Below, piece by piece: positions 7,930 to 16,876 of a stretch of DNA of 62,581 bases (within the stretch, counting starts at the first letter, position 1; each line of letters opens with the position of its first letter). This stretch comes from JAVBOO01 sp031550435 (GTDB lineage: Bacteria; Bacillota; Clostridia; Lachnospirales; WRAX01), in the NCBI GenBank assembly GCA_031550435.1, contig JAVBOO010000010.1, forward strand, positions 1 to 62,581, in the 5' to 3' direction. Both the position numbers and the translations under genes were made by a program. Below the pieces are notes generated by a model. The model was not told the origin of the DNA. It did no database searches and was given only the letters and a program-made list of their open reading frames with translations.

Positions 7930-10128
7930 TTACTTGCCTTCTCTTTCTCTTCTTGCCTTCACGAGGAAGCTGGCAACGTCAATACCCTTTGAACCTCTGC
8001 CAAAGCCCGCGTCCATTCCCGCGTCTTTTGCTATCTCGTTTGTAACCTGAGTGCCGCCCGCGCAGATGAATACTCTGTCTCTGATACCCTTTTCAGTCGC
8101 GAGGTCATGCACTTTACTCATGTTCTTTGTGTGCACGTCATCGTGAGTAATGATAGTCGAAATAAGTATAGCATCGGCATTCGCTTCAATTGCGGCGTCA
8201 ACTATCTTTTCAACCGGCACGGATGTACCAAGATAGATATACTTTATGCCGTATTTCTCGATGCCTCCGTGCTTGATATCCAGTGTTTCCTTCAGACCGA
8301 CGGAGTGTTCGTCGTTTCCGACTGTCCCCGCTACGACCAGCATAGGCTTTTTCTCGATATCCGCTCTGATTTCGGTTTCGGAAAGTACAGGTATGGCTTC
8401 GGGGATAACGAGCTCGTTACGATTGATTTCAAACTTAACTCTGCCCTTTATCTCCACTAACGTACCCTCTGTCGGATGTAAACGCTGCTTATGAACTACG
8501 GTTACGTCCTCAAGCCCCATTTTTTCCCCGCATTTAATCGCCGCGAACTCGGCCGTTCTTTCGTCCACGGGCAAGAATACCGTTGTTGTAACGATACCGT
8601 CCGCGCACCATTCGACTTCGGGCTTAATAATGTCGCTTTCAAAGTATTTCTCGACTTCTTTAAGCCTTACGTTAACGTTATCGACTTCGTCAAGCTCGTC
8701 AATATATATGATCTTCGAACGGTCTTCAAACGTATCTCCGCCGATAGCGTCCGAAGCCCTTTTAAACTGCGCGGGAATATTATTGTAACCGTAATGAACG
8801 CTGACCGGCGCGAAATAGTCCTCGTCTCTCTCAAACACCATGCCTGCACCGATACCATCGTTAATAATACGGGGTATGCCGTCACCGTTTCTTTCGGGAT
8901 AATAGCCGCTGTCAATAAAGAAACCTTCCTCAACGGCTTTAAAATATCCGCCGACTTCAAGCATTTCTTCCATGAACAATATTGCTCTTTCTTTAAGCTC
9001 TCTTACTTCTGTGCCCAGCACACCGTCACGGTTGAGACTGACCATTTCGCCGAGCCCGTCCATGCCGTTAAGAGCCTGTTTCGCGGTATTGATTGCAGCT
9101 ATATTGTTGTAATGCCAAGGAACGTTTCTTCCTTCGTCAGGCGTAATAGTAGATTGTATATCCGCACTCGTGAGTCTGGATATAACGAGGTTCAGCGTAT
9201 GCGTAACCGTCGCCTCGCGCATATCGGATTCCATGTATTTTGTGTGCTGCTGAGCACGCATTTTGTAATCTTTGAACAAGTCTCTCAGTGCCACCGCATA
9301 GGGCAAATCAATTCTCATGCACGGAGCGGGAGGAGCCGTCGGCGGAACAGTCGAAAGAGCAATGTTCTCGGGCTTAACGCCGACTTTACGCGAGAACATA
9401 GAGTTGATACCGTGCTGAACCATGAGCTCGGGGCGAACCTTCCATGCCTTCATGGCGGTCGCGTTTGCGTTGTGCGCTCCGTCTATCTGCAAAATCTCGG
9501 CCCAAGCCATGATTTTCTTGGCTTCGCAAGCGTCAACAAAGCTTCTTATCATATTAATGTTTCTGTAAAGAACGTTATACTGAGGATCCTGGTGAGCTCC
9601 GTTTACGCCTTCTTCCGCGAACATAACGGCGATATCCGGCCCGGCAACTCCCGAAATATACGAATGGAAGTTGATTTCTCTTCCGACTTCTTCTTCGATC
9701 GCATCAATAGCCTTACGAGAAGCGCGAACTTGTTTTCTGGTAATCGTTATTCCGCCGATGCCCTGGGGCGTGCCTTCTATGAGCGAGTCGTAGTGTGACT
9801 GTCCCGCGGTTCTGATTACCATGATGTGATCAGCGCCGTTCCAAGCCGCCATTCTCATTCTGCGTATATCGTCTTCGAATCTTCCCGAAGCAATTTCAGT
9901 TGTGATTATACAATCGGGCTGAGGGTCGATTCCGCCGATTCCGCGGCTTCCCGGTAGCGGAATCGAGTTTTTCAGGCTGTCCGAAGTCTGATGAAATTCA
10001 AAATCGCCTATCTGCCTTGTAACGTTTCTGCCTTCTCTCCAGTGCCATCCGCGGCGTTTGGGGGCGTAGTTCTCCAGACCCTGAAGTATCTCGTGAATAT
10101 TAAGCTTCTTGTTCGGATCTAACTTCAT
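7930..10128 (-). CDS. oraE: D-ornithine 4,5-aminomutase, large subunit (B12/PLP)
   Basis: A 732-residue subunit that converts D-ornithine to (2R,4S)-2,4-diaminopentanoate using adenosylcobalamin and PLP. An N-terminal TIM-barrel part is followed by a C-terminal cobalamin-binding Rossmann domain with DEHSVG (DxHxxG) containing the axial His608. Lys619 lies 11 residues later in DIKHGG; the same spacing separates His618 and the PLP Lys629 in the characterised Clostridium sticklandii enzyme. The start codon overlaps the oraS stop (ATGA) with AAGGAGG upstream, so the two subunits are translationally coupled. The enzyme needs D-ornithine, but no ornithine racemase gene is in the window. Confidence 0.96.
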   Translation of the reverse strand: MKLDPNKKLNIHEILQGLENYAPKRRGWHWREGRNVTRQIGDFEFHQTSDSLKNSIPLPGSRGIGGIDPQPDCIITTEIASGRFEDDIRRMRMAAWNGADHIMVIRTAGQSHYDSLIEGTPQGIGGITITRKQVRASRKAIDAIEEEVGREINFHSYISGVAGPDIAVMFAEEGVNGAHQDPQYNVLYRNINMIRSFVDACEAKKIMAWAEILQIDGAHNANATAMKAWKVRPELMVQHGINSMFSRKVGVKPENIALSTVPPTAPPAPCMRIDLPYAVALRDLFKDYKMRAQQHTKYMESDMREATVTHTLNLVISRLTSADIQSTITPDEGRNVPWHYNNIAAINTAKQALNGMDGLGEMVSLNRDGVLGTEVRELKERAILFMEEMLEVGGYFKAVEEGFFIDSGYYPERNGDGIPRIINDGIGAGMVFERDEDYFAPVSVHYGYNNIPAQFKRASDAIGGDTFEDRSKIIYIDELDEVDNVNVRLKEVEKYFESDIIKPEVEWCADGIVTTTVFLPVDERTAEFAAIKCGEKMGLEDVTVVHKQRLHPTEGTLVEIKGRVKFEINRNELVIPEAIPVLSETEIRADIEKKPMLVVAGTVGNDEHSVGLKETLDIKHGGIEKYGIKYIYLGTSVPVEKIVDAAIEANADAILISTIITHDDVHTKNMSKVHDLATEKGIRDRVFICAGGTQVTNEIAKDAGMDAGFGRGSKGIDVASFLVKARREREGK

Positions 10129-10493
10129 TTCTGCGCCTCCTTAGCAAAAAGTGTATCAACAGTTTCCCATTCCTTGCCCTCAGCAAGCAAAAGTCCCGCC
10201 TGTCTGACGCTGATGCCTTTTTTCTCGGCAAGTCTCCAAACTATATTGCCGCAGCCCTTGCCCATCAACCCTTTTTTCATAACTCCCTCGACTATCGGCT
10301 TAACCTCGATACTCGAAAAGCCCATACGAAGCAATACGCTTCTCTCAACGGCGGGCGTCGTATTTTTATATCCCAAATCAAGCATGGGATCGACTATTTT
10401 TTCCGCGAGTTCCCAGAAGCGAGCATAAAGCTGCTCGTCCGTCAGATTCGCCAAATGTTTGCGTCTCTCTTGGAAATCATCGTTACGCTTCAT
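10125..10493 (-). CDS. oraS: D-ornithine 4,5-aminomutase, small subunit
   Basis: A 122-residue partner of OraE. The sequence has the conserved OraS blocks DDFQERRKHLANLTDEQLY, ERSVLLRMGFSS and KGLMGKGCGNIVW, and its length matches the 121-residue C. sticklandii subunit. The start at 10493 is selected, not the longer upstream frame, because GGGAGTG precedes it and the protein then begins MKRNDDFQERR like its homologues. It lies 4 bases after the ortB stop and overlaps oraE by ATGA, so the genes are one transcription unit. Confidence 0.95.
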   Translation of the reverse strand: MKRNDDFQERRKHLANLTDEQLYARFWELAEKIVDPMLDLGYKNTTPAVERSVLLRMGFSSIEVKPIVEGVMKKGLMGKGCGNIVWRLAEKKGISVRQAGLLLAEGKEWETVDTLFAKEAQK

Positions 10494-10497
10494 TGTT

Positions 10498-11919
10498 TCA
10501 CTCCCTACTCTGTTTAAAGTACTCTTCGGCCGCCGCCCTGACAAACGCTTCGTTCTCTTTGACTTCTGCCGAAAGAAATGCGGCTTCGGCTGAAGAGATG
10601 TCGTTTACCTTATAGTTAGCGAGACAGTTCTTTATATATGATTTTTTTGCTTTGTTTAAATCGTAGTCACGCAGTTTTATTCCCGAAGGGTCATTCGGGA
10701 AAACAATCGTCTTGCCCGGTTGTTCGGTATCGGTATCTCCGAACAACAGGCTAACACCGTTTTTCTTCGCAAAACTGAGCTGTGCCATCGGGTGCTTGCC
10801 TGCTCCCGTGTACTCGGTTTCTTGAACGCAAATTATCTCATCGTTTTTCATCGTCTGCGCGAGGGCAAACGCCGCAGTAAGCGAGGTGTTGCCTGCAGGG
10901 CCTCGTTCCAGACCCTCAAGACATGCGAGCGCTTCAGTCATGTAGAACACTTCGCCCTGCTTAACCAAAAGGTATCTGTCGGCGTATCTGAGAGCCCTGG
11001 CAGCGTTTCTCGGTACATCGGAACGATCCGGCCATGTCGCAAACGGTATGCCAAAGCCTGTGTGACCGGTTGTGAATGATTTTCTGTTGAAATCTTTATC
11101 GGATGCCATATGCAGCCCCGATAAATCGACGCTCGCCCCGATAATTTTTACATTCCCGGCATTTGCCTTAAGCAGGCCTCTTGCCGTTCCTGTAAGGTTT
11201 CCTCCGCCTGCATGAGTAATCAAAACGGCTTCGGGAACTTTTCCGTAACCTTCTCTGAATTGGTTCGCCAGTTCATATCCGAGAGTTTCGACACCGGCTA
11301 TACCGAAAGGCGTGTAAAGCGAAGCGTTGAAATATCCCGTTTCTTCAAGCAGACACAGAAACCGGTAAAACAGCTCAGGGCCGACCGTCAGCTGCACGAC
11401 CTCTGCGCCGTAGGCTTCACAGGCTCTTTGCTTTTCAAGTATCTCGGGCTGGCCGACCATTGCCGAGTCATAACATTCTTGAACCACTATGCACTTAAGA
11501 CCCTGCTTCGCCGCTTGGCTTGCCACCGCAGCGCCGTAGTTTCCGCTTGTTGCGGTTATCACACCGCTATAGCCGAGCTGTTTTGCCCTGTACACCGAAT
11601 TTGCGGCACGTCTTGCCTTAAAGCTTCCGGAAGGATTGCAGGCCTCGTCTTTAATAAATATTCTTGCAGCTTGGCCGGTTTTCGAGTATTTGCGGGCAAG
11701 CTTCGTTATATTTTTAAGCTCGATAATCGGTGTGTTCCCGACGCTTACACTCTTTTGAATTTCCAAAATTTCGTCAAGACTGTAAGCCGCTTCAGCCATC
11801 ATGCGTTCGTAATCAAACGCGATACCGCCGGTCTCAAACGCAGAATAATCTATGCCTACGGATTTTTTCATTATGTCGTTTTTTCTTGCCATAACGGCGC
11901 TGTATGACATATCACTCAT
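10498..11919 (-). CDS. ortB: 2-amino-4-oxopentanoate thiolase, beta (PLP) subunit
   Basis: A 473-residue fold-type II PLP enzyme, similar in fold to threonine synthase. With OrtA it cleaves 2-amino-4-oxopentanoate with CoA to acetyl-CoA and D-alanine. Lys101 in NPSGSFKARRAANSVY is the expected PLP Schiff-base lysine, and TATSGNYGAAVASQA and THAGGGNLTGTARG are the phosphate-binding loops. The start at 11919 overlaps the ortA stop (ATGA), with GGGGGTG upstream; the open frame extends further but the overlap decides it. Gene order ord-ortA-ortB-oraS-oraE is that of known ornithine fermenters. Confidence 0.94.
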   Translation of the reverse strand: MSDMSYSAVMARKNDIMKKSVGIDYSAFETGGIAFDYERMMAEAAYSLDEILEIQKSVSVGNTPIIELKNITKLARKYSKTGQAARIFIKDEACNPSGSFKARRAANSVYRAKQLGYSGVITATSGNYGAAVASQAAKQGLKCIVVQECYDSAMVGQPEILEKQRACEAYGAEVVQLTVGPELFYRFLCLLEETGYFNASLYTPFGIAGVETLGYELANQFREGYGKVPEAVLITHAGGGNLTGTARGLLKANAGNVKIIGASVDLSGLHMASDKDFNRKSFTTGHTGFGIPFATWPDRSDVPRNAARALRYADRYLLVKQGEVFYMTEALACLEGLERGPAGNTSLTAAFALAQTMKNDEIICVQETEYTGAGKHPMAQLSFAKKNGVSLLFGDTDTEQPGKTIVFPNDPSGIKLRDYDLNKAKKSYIKNCLANYKVNDISSAEAAFLSAEVKENEAFVRAAAEEYFKQSRE

Positions 11920-12221
11920 GACTGCACCCCCGCCGCCTTGCGTATCTCGTTTCTTATAGTATTCAACTCGCTTACGAACTCGCCGAAACCGAAAGTATAA
12001 GACGGTTTTACCGCGCAAAGCGTTCCTTTGACGCTTCTTCCGCTGGCTGTTATAATTTCACATTCCTCGCCGACTTTCGCGTCGTGAGCAATATTACCGT
12101 TTACCCACATCTCGAGGGGTTTTGCCCTCGTATCGTCGGGAACCTGCGAGGCTCTTTGCTCGGGTGTCAGAACTATATCATGGATTTGTACCCACTGTCC
12201 TTTTTTCGCAAAGTTTGACAT
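11916..12221 (-). CDS. ortA: 2-amino-4-oxopentanoate thiolase, alpha subunit
   Basis: A 101-residue small subunit that works with OrtB in the last step of oxidative ornithine degradation. Recognised from its size, its place between ord and ortB, and blocks such as GQWVQIHDIVLTPEQRA and PLEMWVNGNI. It begins with ATG after GGGGAGAT and ends inside the ortB start codon, so expression of the two subunits is coupled. It lies 57 bases after ord. Confidence 0.92.
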   Translation of the reverse strand: MSNFAKKGQWVQIHDIVLTPEQRASQVPDDTRAKPLEMWVNGNIAHDAKVGEECEIITASGRSVKGTLCAVKPSYTFGFGEFVSELNTIRNEIRKAAGVQS

Positions 12222-12278
12222 TCATATCTCCCCTATAACGGATAATCGAGCAGTACCATACGATTTTTCAAACACTCA

Positions 12279-13331
12279 CTAAGCAAGCTTCTTAATAAAC
12301 TGTCTGAAATCTCCCATTATCGCTCTGGGTACCGGCAGGTCGAGCATCGTCTTTACACCGGCCTCCGAGTTTATAACATGCGGTATCATGTTTACGACCA
12401 TAGCGATTGTGCCGATTCCGCCCGGAATTTCCGGTGTTATTTGCATGTTAATATCCGGTGTACCCTTGATATTTATATAATCGCCCGTCGATTGGTTTTC
12501 GAGGTGTGGAAGTATCTGCTGAGGGTGATCCATCTCAATATACAGCTTACCGTTTACATAACCGAAGCCCCTCTGTCTGATACCCGCAAGATTGCCGGGC
12601 TTAACTTCCGCATAAGGTGTCTTCCTGTCCGTATTCGAGATAATCGGGTCTTTTGTCTGTTCAATTTTATCAAGCTTGACTCCGAGTCCTTCCGCTATCA
12701 TGCTGATGGATTCGGGGAAGCCGACATGGCCTGCAAGCGTGTCGTCAGCGATCCGTTTTTCAAATTCGTCCTTCGAGATTCCGACACCCTGCTCCTCCAT
12801 AACCGCATGTCCGAACGGAGAAAGGTCGTTAACTCTTGCCGCTTTTATAAAATCTACGGTTTCGCATGTGCCTGTGAGCGCGAGTATCAGATAGTCGAGA
12901 ACAAATCCCGGATTGATTCCCGTTCCGAGAGCCGTTACACCGTTTTCAATTGCAATTTTTTCAAGCTTCTCGGCGAGTTCCGGGCTTTGAGCCTTCGGGA
13001 AAGCAAATTCCTCTGCCGTAGAAATAACGTTAACTTTCTGCTCAAGGCAGTATTTAATCTTTTCGTAAGCATTCTTCGTAAACGAGTCCGTAGCCAAGAG
13101 AGCGCAGTCGCAGTTTCCGTTCCTGACTATATCCTCGATATTGTCTTTAATCATGATCTCGGGGTTTTCGGTTCTCGCAACACCGAGTACCTCATGGAAT
13201 TCTTTGCCTACTATCGCCGGATTCTTATCGCAGACACCGATAATTTCTATGCCTGTTTTCTTTAAAAGCATACTCGCTATTCCTCTGCCCATGGCCCCGA
13301 AGCCCCATAAAGCAACGCGTACTTTTCTCAT
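12279..13331 (-). CDS. ord: 2,4-diaminopentanoate dehydrogenase
   Basis: A 350-residue NAD(P)-dependent amino-acid dehydrogenase that oxidatively deaminates 2,4-diaminopentanoate to 2-amino-4-oxopentanoate. The Rossmann signature VALWGFGAMGRGIASMLL lies at residues 6-23, and the body resembles dihydrodipicolinate-reductase/DAPDH enzymes (ALGTGINPGFVLD). The ATG at 13331 follows AAAAAGGAGAA. It is the first gene of the ornithine branch and follows the carbamoyltransferase after a hairpin at 13409-13437. A separate promoter may exist in that gap but no convincing one was found. Confidence 0.93.
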   Translation of the reverse strand: MRKVRVALWGFGAMGRGIASMLLKKTGIEIIGVCDKNPAIVGKEFHEVLGVARTENPEIMIKDNIEDIVRNGNCDCALLATDSFTKNAYEKIKYCLEQKVNVISTAEEFAFPKAQSPELAEKLEKIAIENGVTALGTGINPGFVLDYLILALTGTCETVDFIKAARVNDLSPFGHAVMEEQGVGISKDEFEKRIADDTLAGHVGFPESISMIAEGLGVKLDKIEQTKDPIISNTDRKTPYAEVKPGNLAGIRQRGFGYVNGKLYIEMDHPQQILPHLENQSTGDYINIKGTPDINMQITPEIPGGIGTIAMVVNMIPHVINSEAGVKTMLDLPVPRAIMGDFRQFIKKLA

Positions 13332-13408
13332 AATATTTTCTCCTTTTTTGCAGCTATAGTATTTACACGCCGCTGCCGCATTTATCGGCAACAACACGAT
13401 ACAAGCTT

Positions 13409-13437
13409 TTAAGGGCTGTAAAATATACAGCCCTTAA
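13409..13437. terminator. Inverted repeat between arc and ord gene blocks (possible partial terminator)
   Basis: Perfect 12-bp inverted repeat TTAAGGGCTGTA / TACAGCCCTTAA with a 5-base loop, 7 bases after the carbamoyltransferase stop. No good T-run follows on the minus strand, so readthrough into ord is expected. It may tune expression between the two pathway halves. Confidence 0.5.
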
Positions 13438-13443
13438 CGTGTA

Positions 13444-14445
13444 TTAGTCTCCGAGTGTTGCAACCATAACAGCTTTTATAGTGTGCATTCTGTTTTCTGC
13501 TTCGTCGAATACAACCGAGTGCTTGCTCTCAAACACTTCGTCTGTAACTTCCATCTCCTTGATGCCGAACTTAGCGTATATATCTTTGCCGACCGCTGTC
13601 TTAAGATCATGGAAGGCAGGCAGACAATGTTCGAAAATCACGTTTTCGTTGCCTGTAAGTTTTATAACGTTCATGTTTATCTGGTACGGAAGAAGAAGCT
13701 TAATTCTCTCTTCCCAAACGCTATCGGGTTCGCCCATTGATACCCAAACGTCTGTATAAAGTACGTCCGCGCCTTTAACGCCGCTTGCTACGTCGTCCGT
13801 AACGGTTATTTTCGCTCCTGTTTCCTTTGCAACCGCGTTGCACTTGTCGAGAAGCTCTTTTTCGGGAGAAAGTGATTTCGGAGCTACAATTCTGAAATCC
13901 ATGCCCATTTTTGCGGCGCCGATCATCAGTCCGTTCGCAACATTGTTTCTTCCGTCTCCGAGATATGCGAATACCATTTTGTTGAGCGGCTTGTTAAGAT
14001 GCTCCAAAGCGGTTAGGAAGTCCGCAAGTACCTGTGTCGGGTGATCTGCGTCTGTAAGGCCGTTCCATACGGGAACATTTGAATATTTAGCAAGATCTTC
14101 GACCGTTGTCTGAGCATAGCCTCTGTATTCAATTCCGTCGTACATTCTGCCGAGAACCCTTGCGGTATCGGCTATCGATTCTTTTTTGCCCATCTGGCTG
14201 CCCGTAGGCCCGAGATAGGTAACACCCGCGCCTTGGTCATAGGCCGCGACTTCGAAAGAACATCTTGTTCTCGTCGAATCTTTTTCGAACAAAAGAACAA
14301 TGTTCTTGCCCTTGAGTCTCTGTTGCTCTGTTCCCGCGTATTTAGCGCTCTTAAGCTCTTTCGCGAGGTTGATAAGATGCTCGATTTCCTTCGGTGAGTA
14401 GTCCATCAATGTCAAAAAACTTCTGTTTCTGAGATTAAAGCCCAT
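13444..14445 (-). CDS. arcB: Ornithine carbamoyltransferase (catabolic)
   Basis: A 333-residue enzyme. In the arginine deiminase pathway it phosphorolyses citrulline to ornithine and carbamoyl phosphate. Motifs seen: carbamoyl-phosphate-binding STRTR (within EKDSTRTRCSFEVAAYD) and the ornithine-site HCLPAFHD segment. Sequence alone does not separate anabolic (argF) from catabolic (arcB) forms; its place between arcA and arcC on one side and the ornithine-degradation genes on the other argues strongly for the catabolic role. GGAGGATAAC precedes the ATG. Confidence 0.93.
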   Translation of the reverse strand: MGFNLRNRSFLTLMDYSPKEIEHLINLAKELKSAKYAGTEQQRLKGKNIVLLFEKDSTRTRCSFEVAAYDQGAGVTYLGPTGSQMGKKESIADTARVLGRMYDGIEYRGYAQTTVEDLAKYSNVPVWNGLTDADHPTQVLADFLTALEHLNKPLNKMVFAYLGDGRNNVANGLMIGAAKMGMDFRIVAPKSLSPEKELLDKCNAVAKETGAKITVTDDVASGVKGADVLYTDVWVSMGEPDSVWEERIKLLLPYQINMNVIKLTGNENVIFEHCLPAFHDLKTAVGKDIYAKFGIKEMEVTDEVFESKHSVVFDEAENRMHTIKAVMVATLGD

Positions 14446-14499
14446 GTTATCCTCCGTAATTTGAATTCTATATTTGCGCCCGATATCGGCAAAAGTGTA

Positions 14500-15438
14500 C
14501 TAAGATATTATCTTCGTTCCGGCCGTGCCCGTTATCGCGCTCTTTGCAAACTCGAGCGATGATATTATAGCGGTTCTGCCCTGCTTTGAAGCCGCAAACT
14601 TCATTGAAGCTTTAACCTTCGGAAGCATCGAACCCGGGGCAAAGTGCCCCTCTTGCGCATATTTTTCCATTTCGGCTACGGTGCAGGTTTCGAGCTGCTT
14701 TTGATCGGGTTTATTAAAGTTAATACAAACCTTCTCTACTTCGGTTAGTATAACAAGCATATCGGCATCTAAATCCTCAGCAAGCTTTTCCGAAGCGAAA
14801 TCCTTGTCTATGACAGCGGGAACACCCGAAAGCTGCCCGTTTTCTTCAACAACGGGAATTCCTCCGCCTCCGCCCGCAATTACTACGCAGCCGTGTTCAA
14901 GAAGCATCTTTATCGGCTCAAGCTCGCTGATTCTCACGGGAATCGGCGAAGCAACAACTCTTCTCCAGCCTCTGCCCGCATCCTCTTTAACAGCATAGCC
15001 TTTTTCTTCGGAAAGTTTTTTCGCATCAGCTTCCGAATAAAACGGACCTATCGGCTTTGTCGGGTTTTCAAACGCCGAATCATTCTTATCTACAACAACC
15101 TGCGTTACAAGCGTGACTACGGGTTTGGAAATCTTTCTTTTGCTCATTTCGATTTGGAGCGCTTGCTGAAGGTGATAACCGATATATCCCTGACTCATTG
15201 CTCCGCAAACGTCAAACGGCATTGCAGGCGTAAGCTCTTTCGAGCCTTCGGATGCAAGCAGAATTCTCCCTACCTGCGGACCGTTGCCGTGGCTTACGAT
15301 AACTTCATAGCCCTGCTCTATGATATCGGCAATATAGCCGACTGTTTGCTTAACAACTTCGAGCTGAGACTCTGCCGTCGGAGGCAGTCCCTTTTTTTCG
15401 AGCGCATTTCCTCCGAGCGCGATTACTACTCTTTTCAC
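14500..15438 (-). CDS. arcC: Carbamate kinase
   Basis: A 312-residue amino-acid-kinase-family enzyme that makes ATP from carbamoyl phosphate and ADP, giving ammonia and CO2; this is the energy-yielding step of the arginine deiminase pathway. Visible are VIALGGNALEKKG at the N-terminus, VSHGNGPQVGRIL and the glycine-rich VVIAGGGGGIPVVEENG. It starts with GTG at 15438 and has only a weak GGCGG upstream. It lies between arcA and arcB, spaced 82 and 54 bases from them. Confidence 0.96.
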   Translation of the reverse strand: MKRVVIALGGNALEKKGLPPTAESQLEVVKQTVGYIADIIEQGYEVIVSHGNGPQVGRILLASEGSKELTPAMPFDVCGAMSQGYIGYHLQQALQIEMSKRKISKPVVTLVTQVVVDKNDSAFENPTKPIGPFYSEADAKKLSEEKGYAVKEDAGRGWRRVVASPIPVRISELEPIKMLLEHGCVVIAGGGGGIPVVEENGQLSGVPAVIDKDFASEKLAEDLDADMLVILTEVEKVCINFNKPDQKQLETCTVAEMEKYAQEGHFAPGSMLPKVKASMKFAASKQGRTAIISSLEFAKSAITGTAGTKIIS

Positions 15439-15520
15439 TGAATCAACCGCCTTTAATAATTATCTGTTGGATTTAATGTTTTATATTAAAAATTTCGTAT
15501 CTTATATTAAGGAGAGCAAA

Positions 15521-16732
15521 TTATTCTCTGTAAACAGGCATGCTCATACATCTCGGACCGCCTCTGCCTCTGGAAAGCTCCGAGCTCGGCATAGCGAGCA
15601 CCTTAACCCCGTGGCTCTCCAAATGCTCGTTCGAGACATAATTCCTGTCGTAAGTCACAACAACACCGGGCGCTACAGCCAAGGTGTTAGAGCCGTCGTT
15701 CCACTGTTCTCTGCTTGAGGTGAGCGTGTCCCCTCCGCCGCATCTTATAAGTTTCACTCCGTCAATGTTCAGCGATTTGTCAAGGATATTTTCAAGCTTT
15801 TCATCACAAAACGTGAAATTCATGCCGTTATTCGGCGCCTTTGTTACACGGTATATATTTAGATCTTTTTCTATACCCGGATGAATCGCGAACTTGTCAT
15901 AGTCCAGCATGGTAAACACGGTGTCCAAATGCATAAAAGCTCTGCGCTTTTGGATTTGGAACACAAGTACCTGTTCAAACCCGGAACCGCCTTCATAAAG
16001 CTCGTTTGTGAGATATTCGATGGCGTCTGCAGAAGTTCTTTCGCTGCATCCTATAGCCAGTACCTTGTCCGAAAGAACGAGAATATCTCCGCCTTCAATC
16101 GGAGCTTCAAGCATCCTGTCATACCACAGTCTTGATTTGGACTTTCCGAGCAGCTCGTGATAGGTGTTTATGTACTTTACAAACAGACTTTCACGCCTTC
16201 TCGCGCGCCTTTTCATCGTGTTAATGGCCAGACCGTTGCCTATGCAGGCGGAAGGGTCCCTCGTAAAGTACAGATTGGGCATGGGATCGAGATAGAACTC
16301 GTAATCACTCTTTATAATATCCGAAAGTGACGACGAGGTATACTTTATCTCTTTTTTGCGTATGCCCGCGATAAGCGTCGCTACAGTGTCGGTGTTTGAA
16401 AGCGCGAGCAGATATTCCGTCAGAGCCTTGCGCAAATTAGTGGAATAAATGTCGCTTTCGAGCAGAAACTCCTCAACAAACATGCGCTTAACTTCATGGT
16501 CGTTAAATACCTCGCTCATTAACTTTTCAATGTAGTATACCTCTGTACCGCTTTTCCTGAGTATTTCCGCAAAAGTATCGTGTTCTTGCTGAGCAATTTT
16601 CAAGTATGGTATATCGTCAAACAGCAGTGTTTCAAGATATTCGGGAACTATGTTCTCTATTTCTCTTCCCGGCCTGTGCAGTATTACTTTCTTCAATTTT
16701 CCTATTTCCGAATAAACCCGGATCGAACTCAT
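15521..16732 (-). CDS. arcA: Arginine deiminase
   Basis: A 403-residue guanidino-group hydrolase that turns arginine into citrulline and ammonia, the first step of the pathway. Conserved blocks FTRDPSACIGNG, MHLDTVFTMLD and GGGDTLTSSREQWNDGSN are present, and the catalytic cysteine is Cys395 in RGRGGPRCMSMP. The ATG has GGAGGTCATAC upstream. It is the first gene of the island, preceded by a promoter at 16848-16876. No arginine/ornithine antiporter (arcD) or dedicated regulator is adjacent. Confidence 0.97.
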   Translation of the reverse strand: MSSIRVYSEIGKLKKVILHRPGREIENIVPEYLETLLFDDIPYLKIAQQEHDTFAEILRKSGTEVYYIEKLMSEVFNDHEVKRMFVEEFLLESDIYSTNLRKALTEYLLALSNTDTVATLIAGIRKKEIKYTSSSLSDIIKSDYEFYLDPMPNLYFTRDPSACIGNGLAINTMKRRARRRESLFVKYINTYHELLGKSKSRLWYDRMLEAPIEGGDILVLSDKVLAIGCSERTSADAIEYLTNELYEGGSGFEQVLVFQIQKRRAFMHLDTVFTMLDYDKFAIHPGIEKDLNIYRVTKAPNNGMNFTFCDEKLENILDKSLNIDGVKLIRCGGGDTLTSSREQWNDGSNTLAVAPGVVVTYDRNYVSNEHLESHGVKVLAMPSSELSRGRGGPRCMSMPVYRE

Positions 16733-16847
16733 GTATGACCTCCGATATTATAGGGCTTTTGCAAAATCAGATTCCGCCTCGCTGACTCATCTTTTTTTGA
16801 TTTAAACTTGTTTAGCGCGGGAAAATCTTTATGCATCTTTCATGTCA

Positions 16848-16876
16848 ATAATATCATATAGAAATATCAAAAGCAA
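16848..16876 (-). promoter_or_regulatory. Sigma-A promoter of the arginine/ornithine island
   Basis: Minus-strand TTGCTT (16876-16871), 17-base spacer, TATTAT (16853-16848). The predicted mRNA leader before arcA is about 108 bases. An ArgR-like half site (TGCATAAAGAT) follows in the leader but is too weak to call. Confidence 0.65.

Noticed and set aside
8491..9798. 435-codon open frame on the plus strand
   Set aside because: Exactly antisense to oraE, which has firm motif support; the antisense product shows no recognisable domain and no ribosome binding site.
12378..13265. 295-codon open frame on the plus strand
   Set aside because: Antisense to ord; composition reflects codon shadowing only.
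16733..16847. ArgR operator in the arcA leader
   Set aside because: Only a half-site-like TGCATAAAGAT; the second half does not match, so it is not called as a feature.
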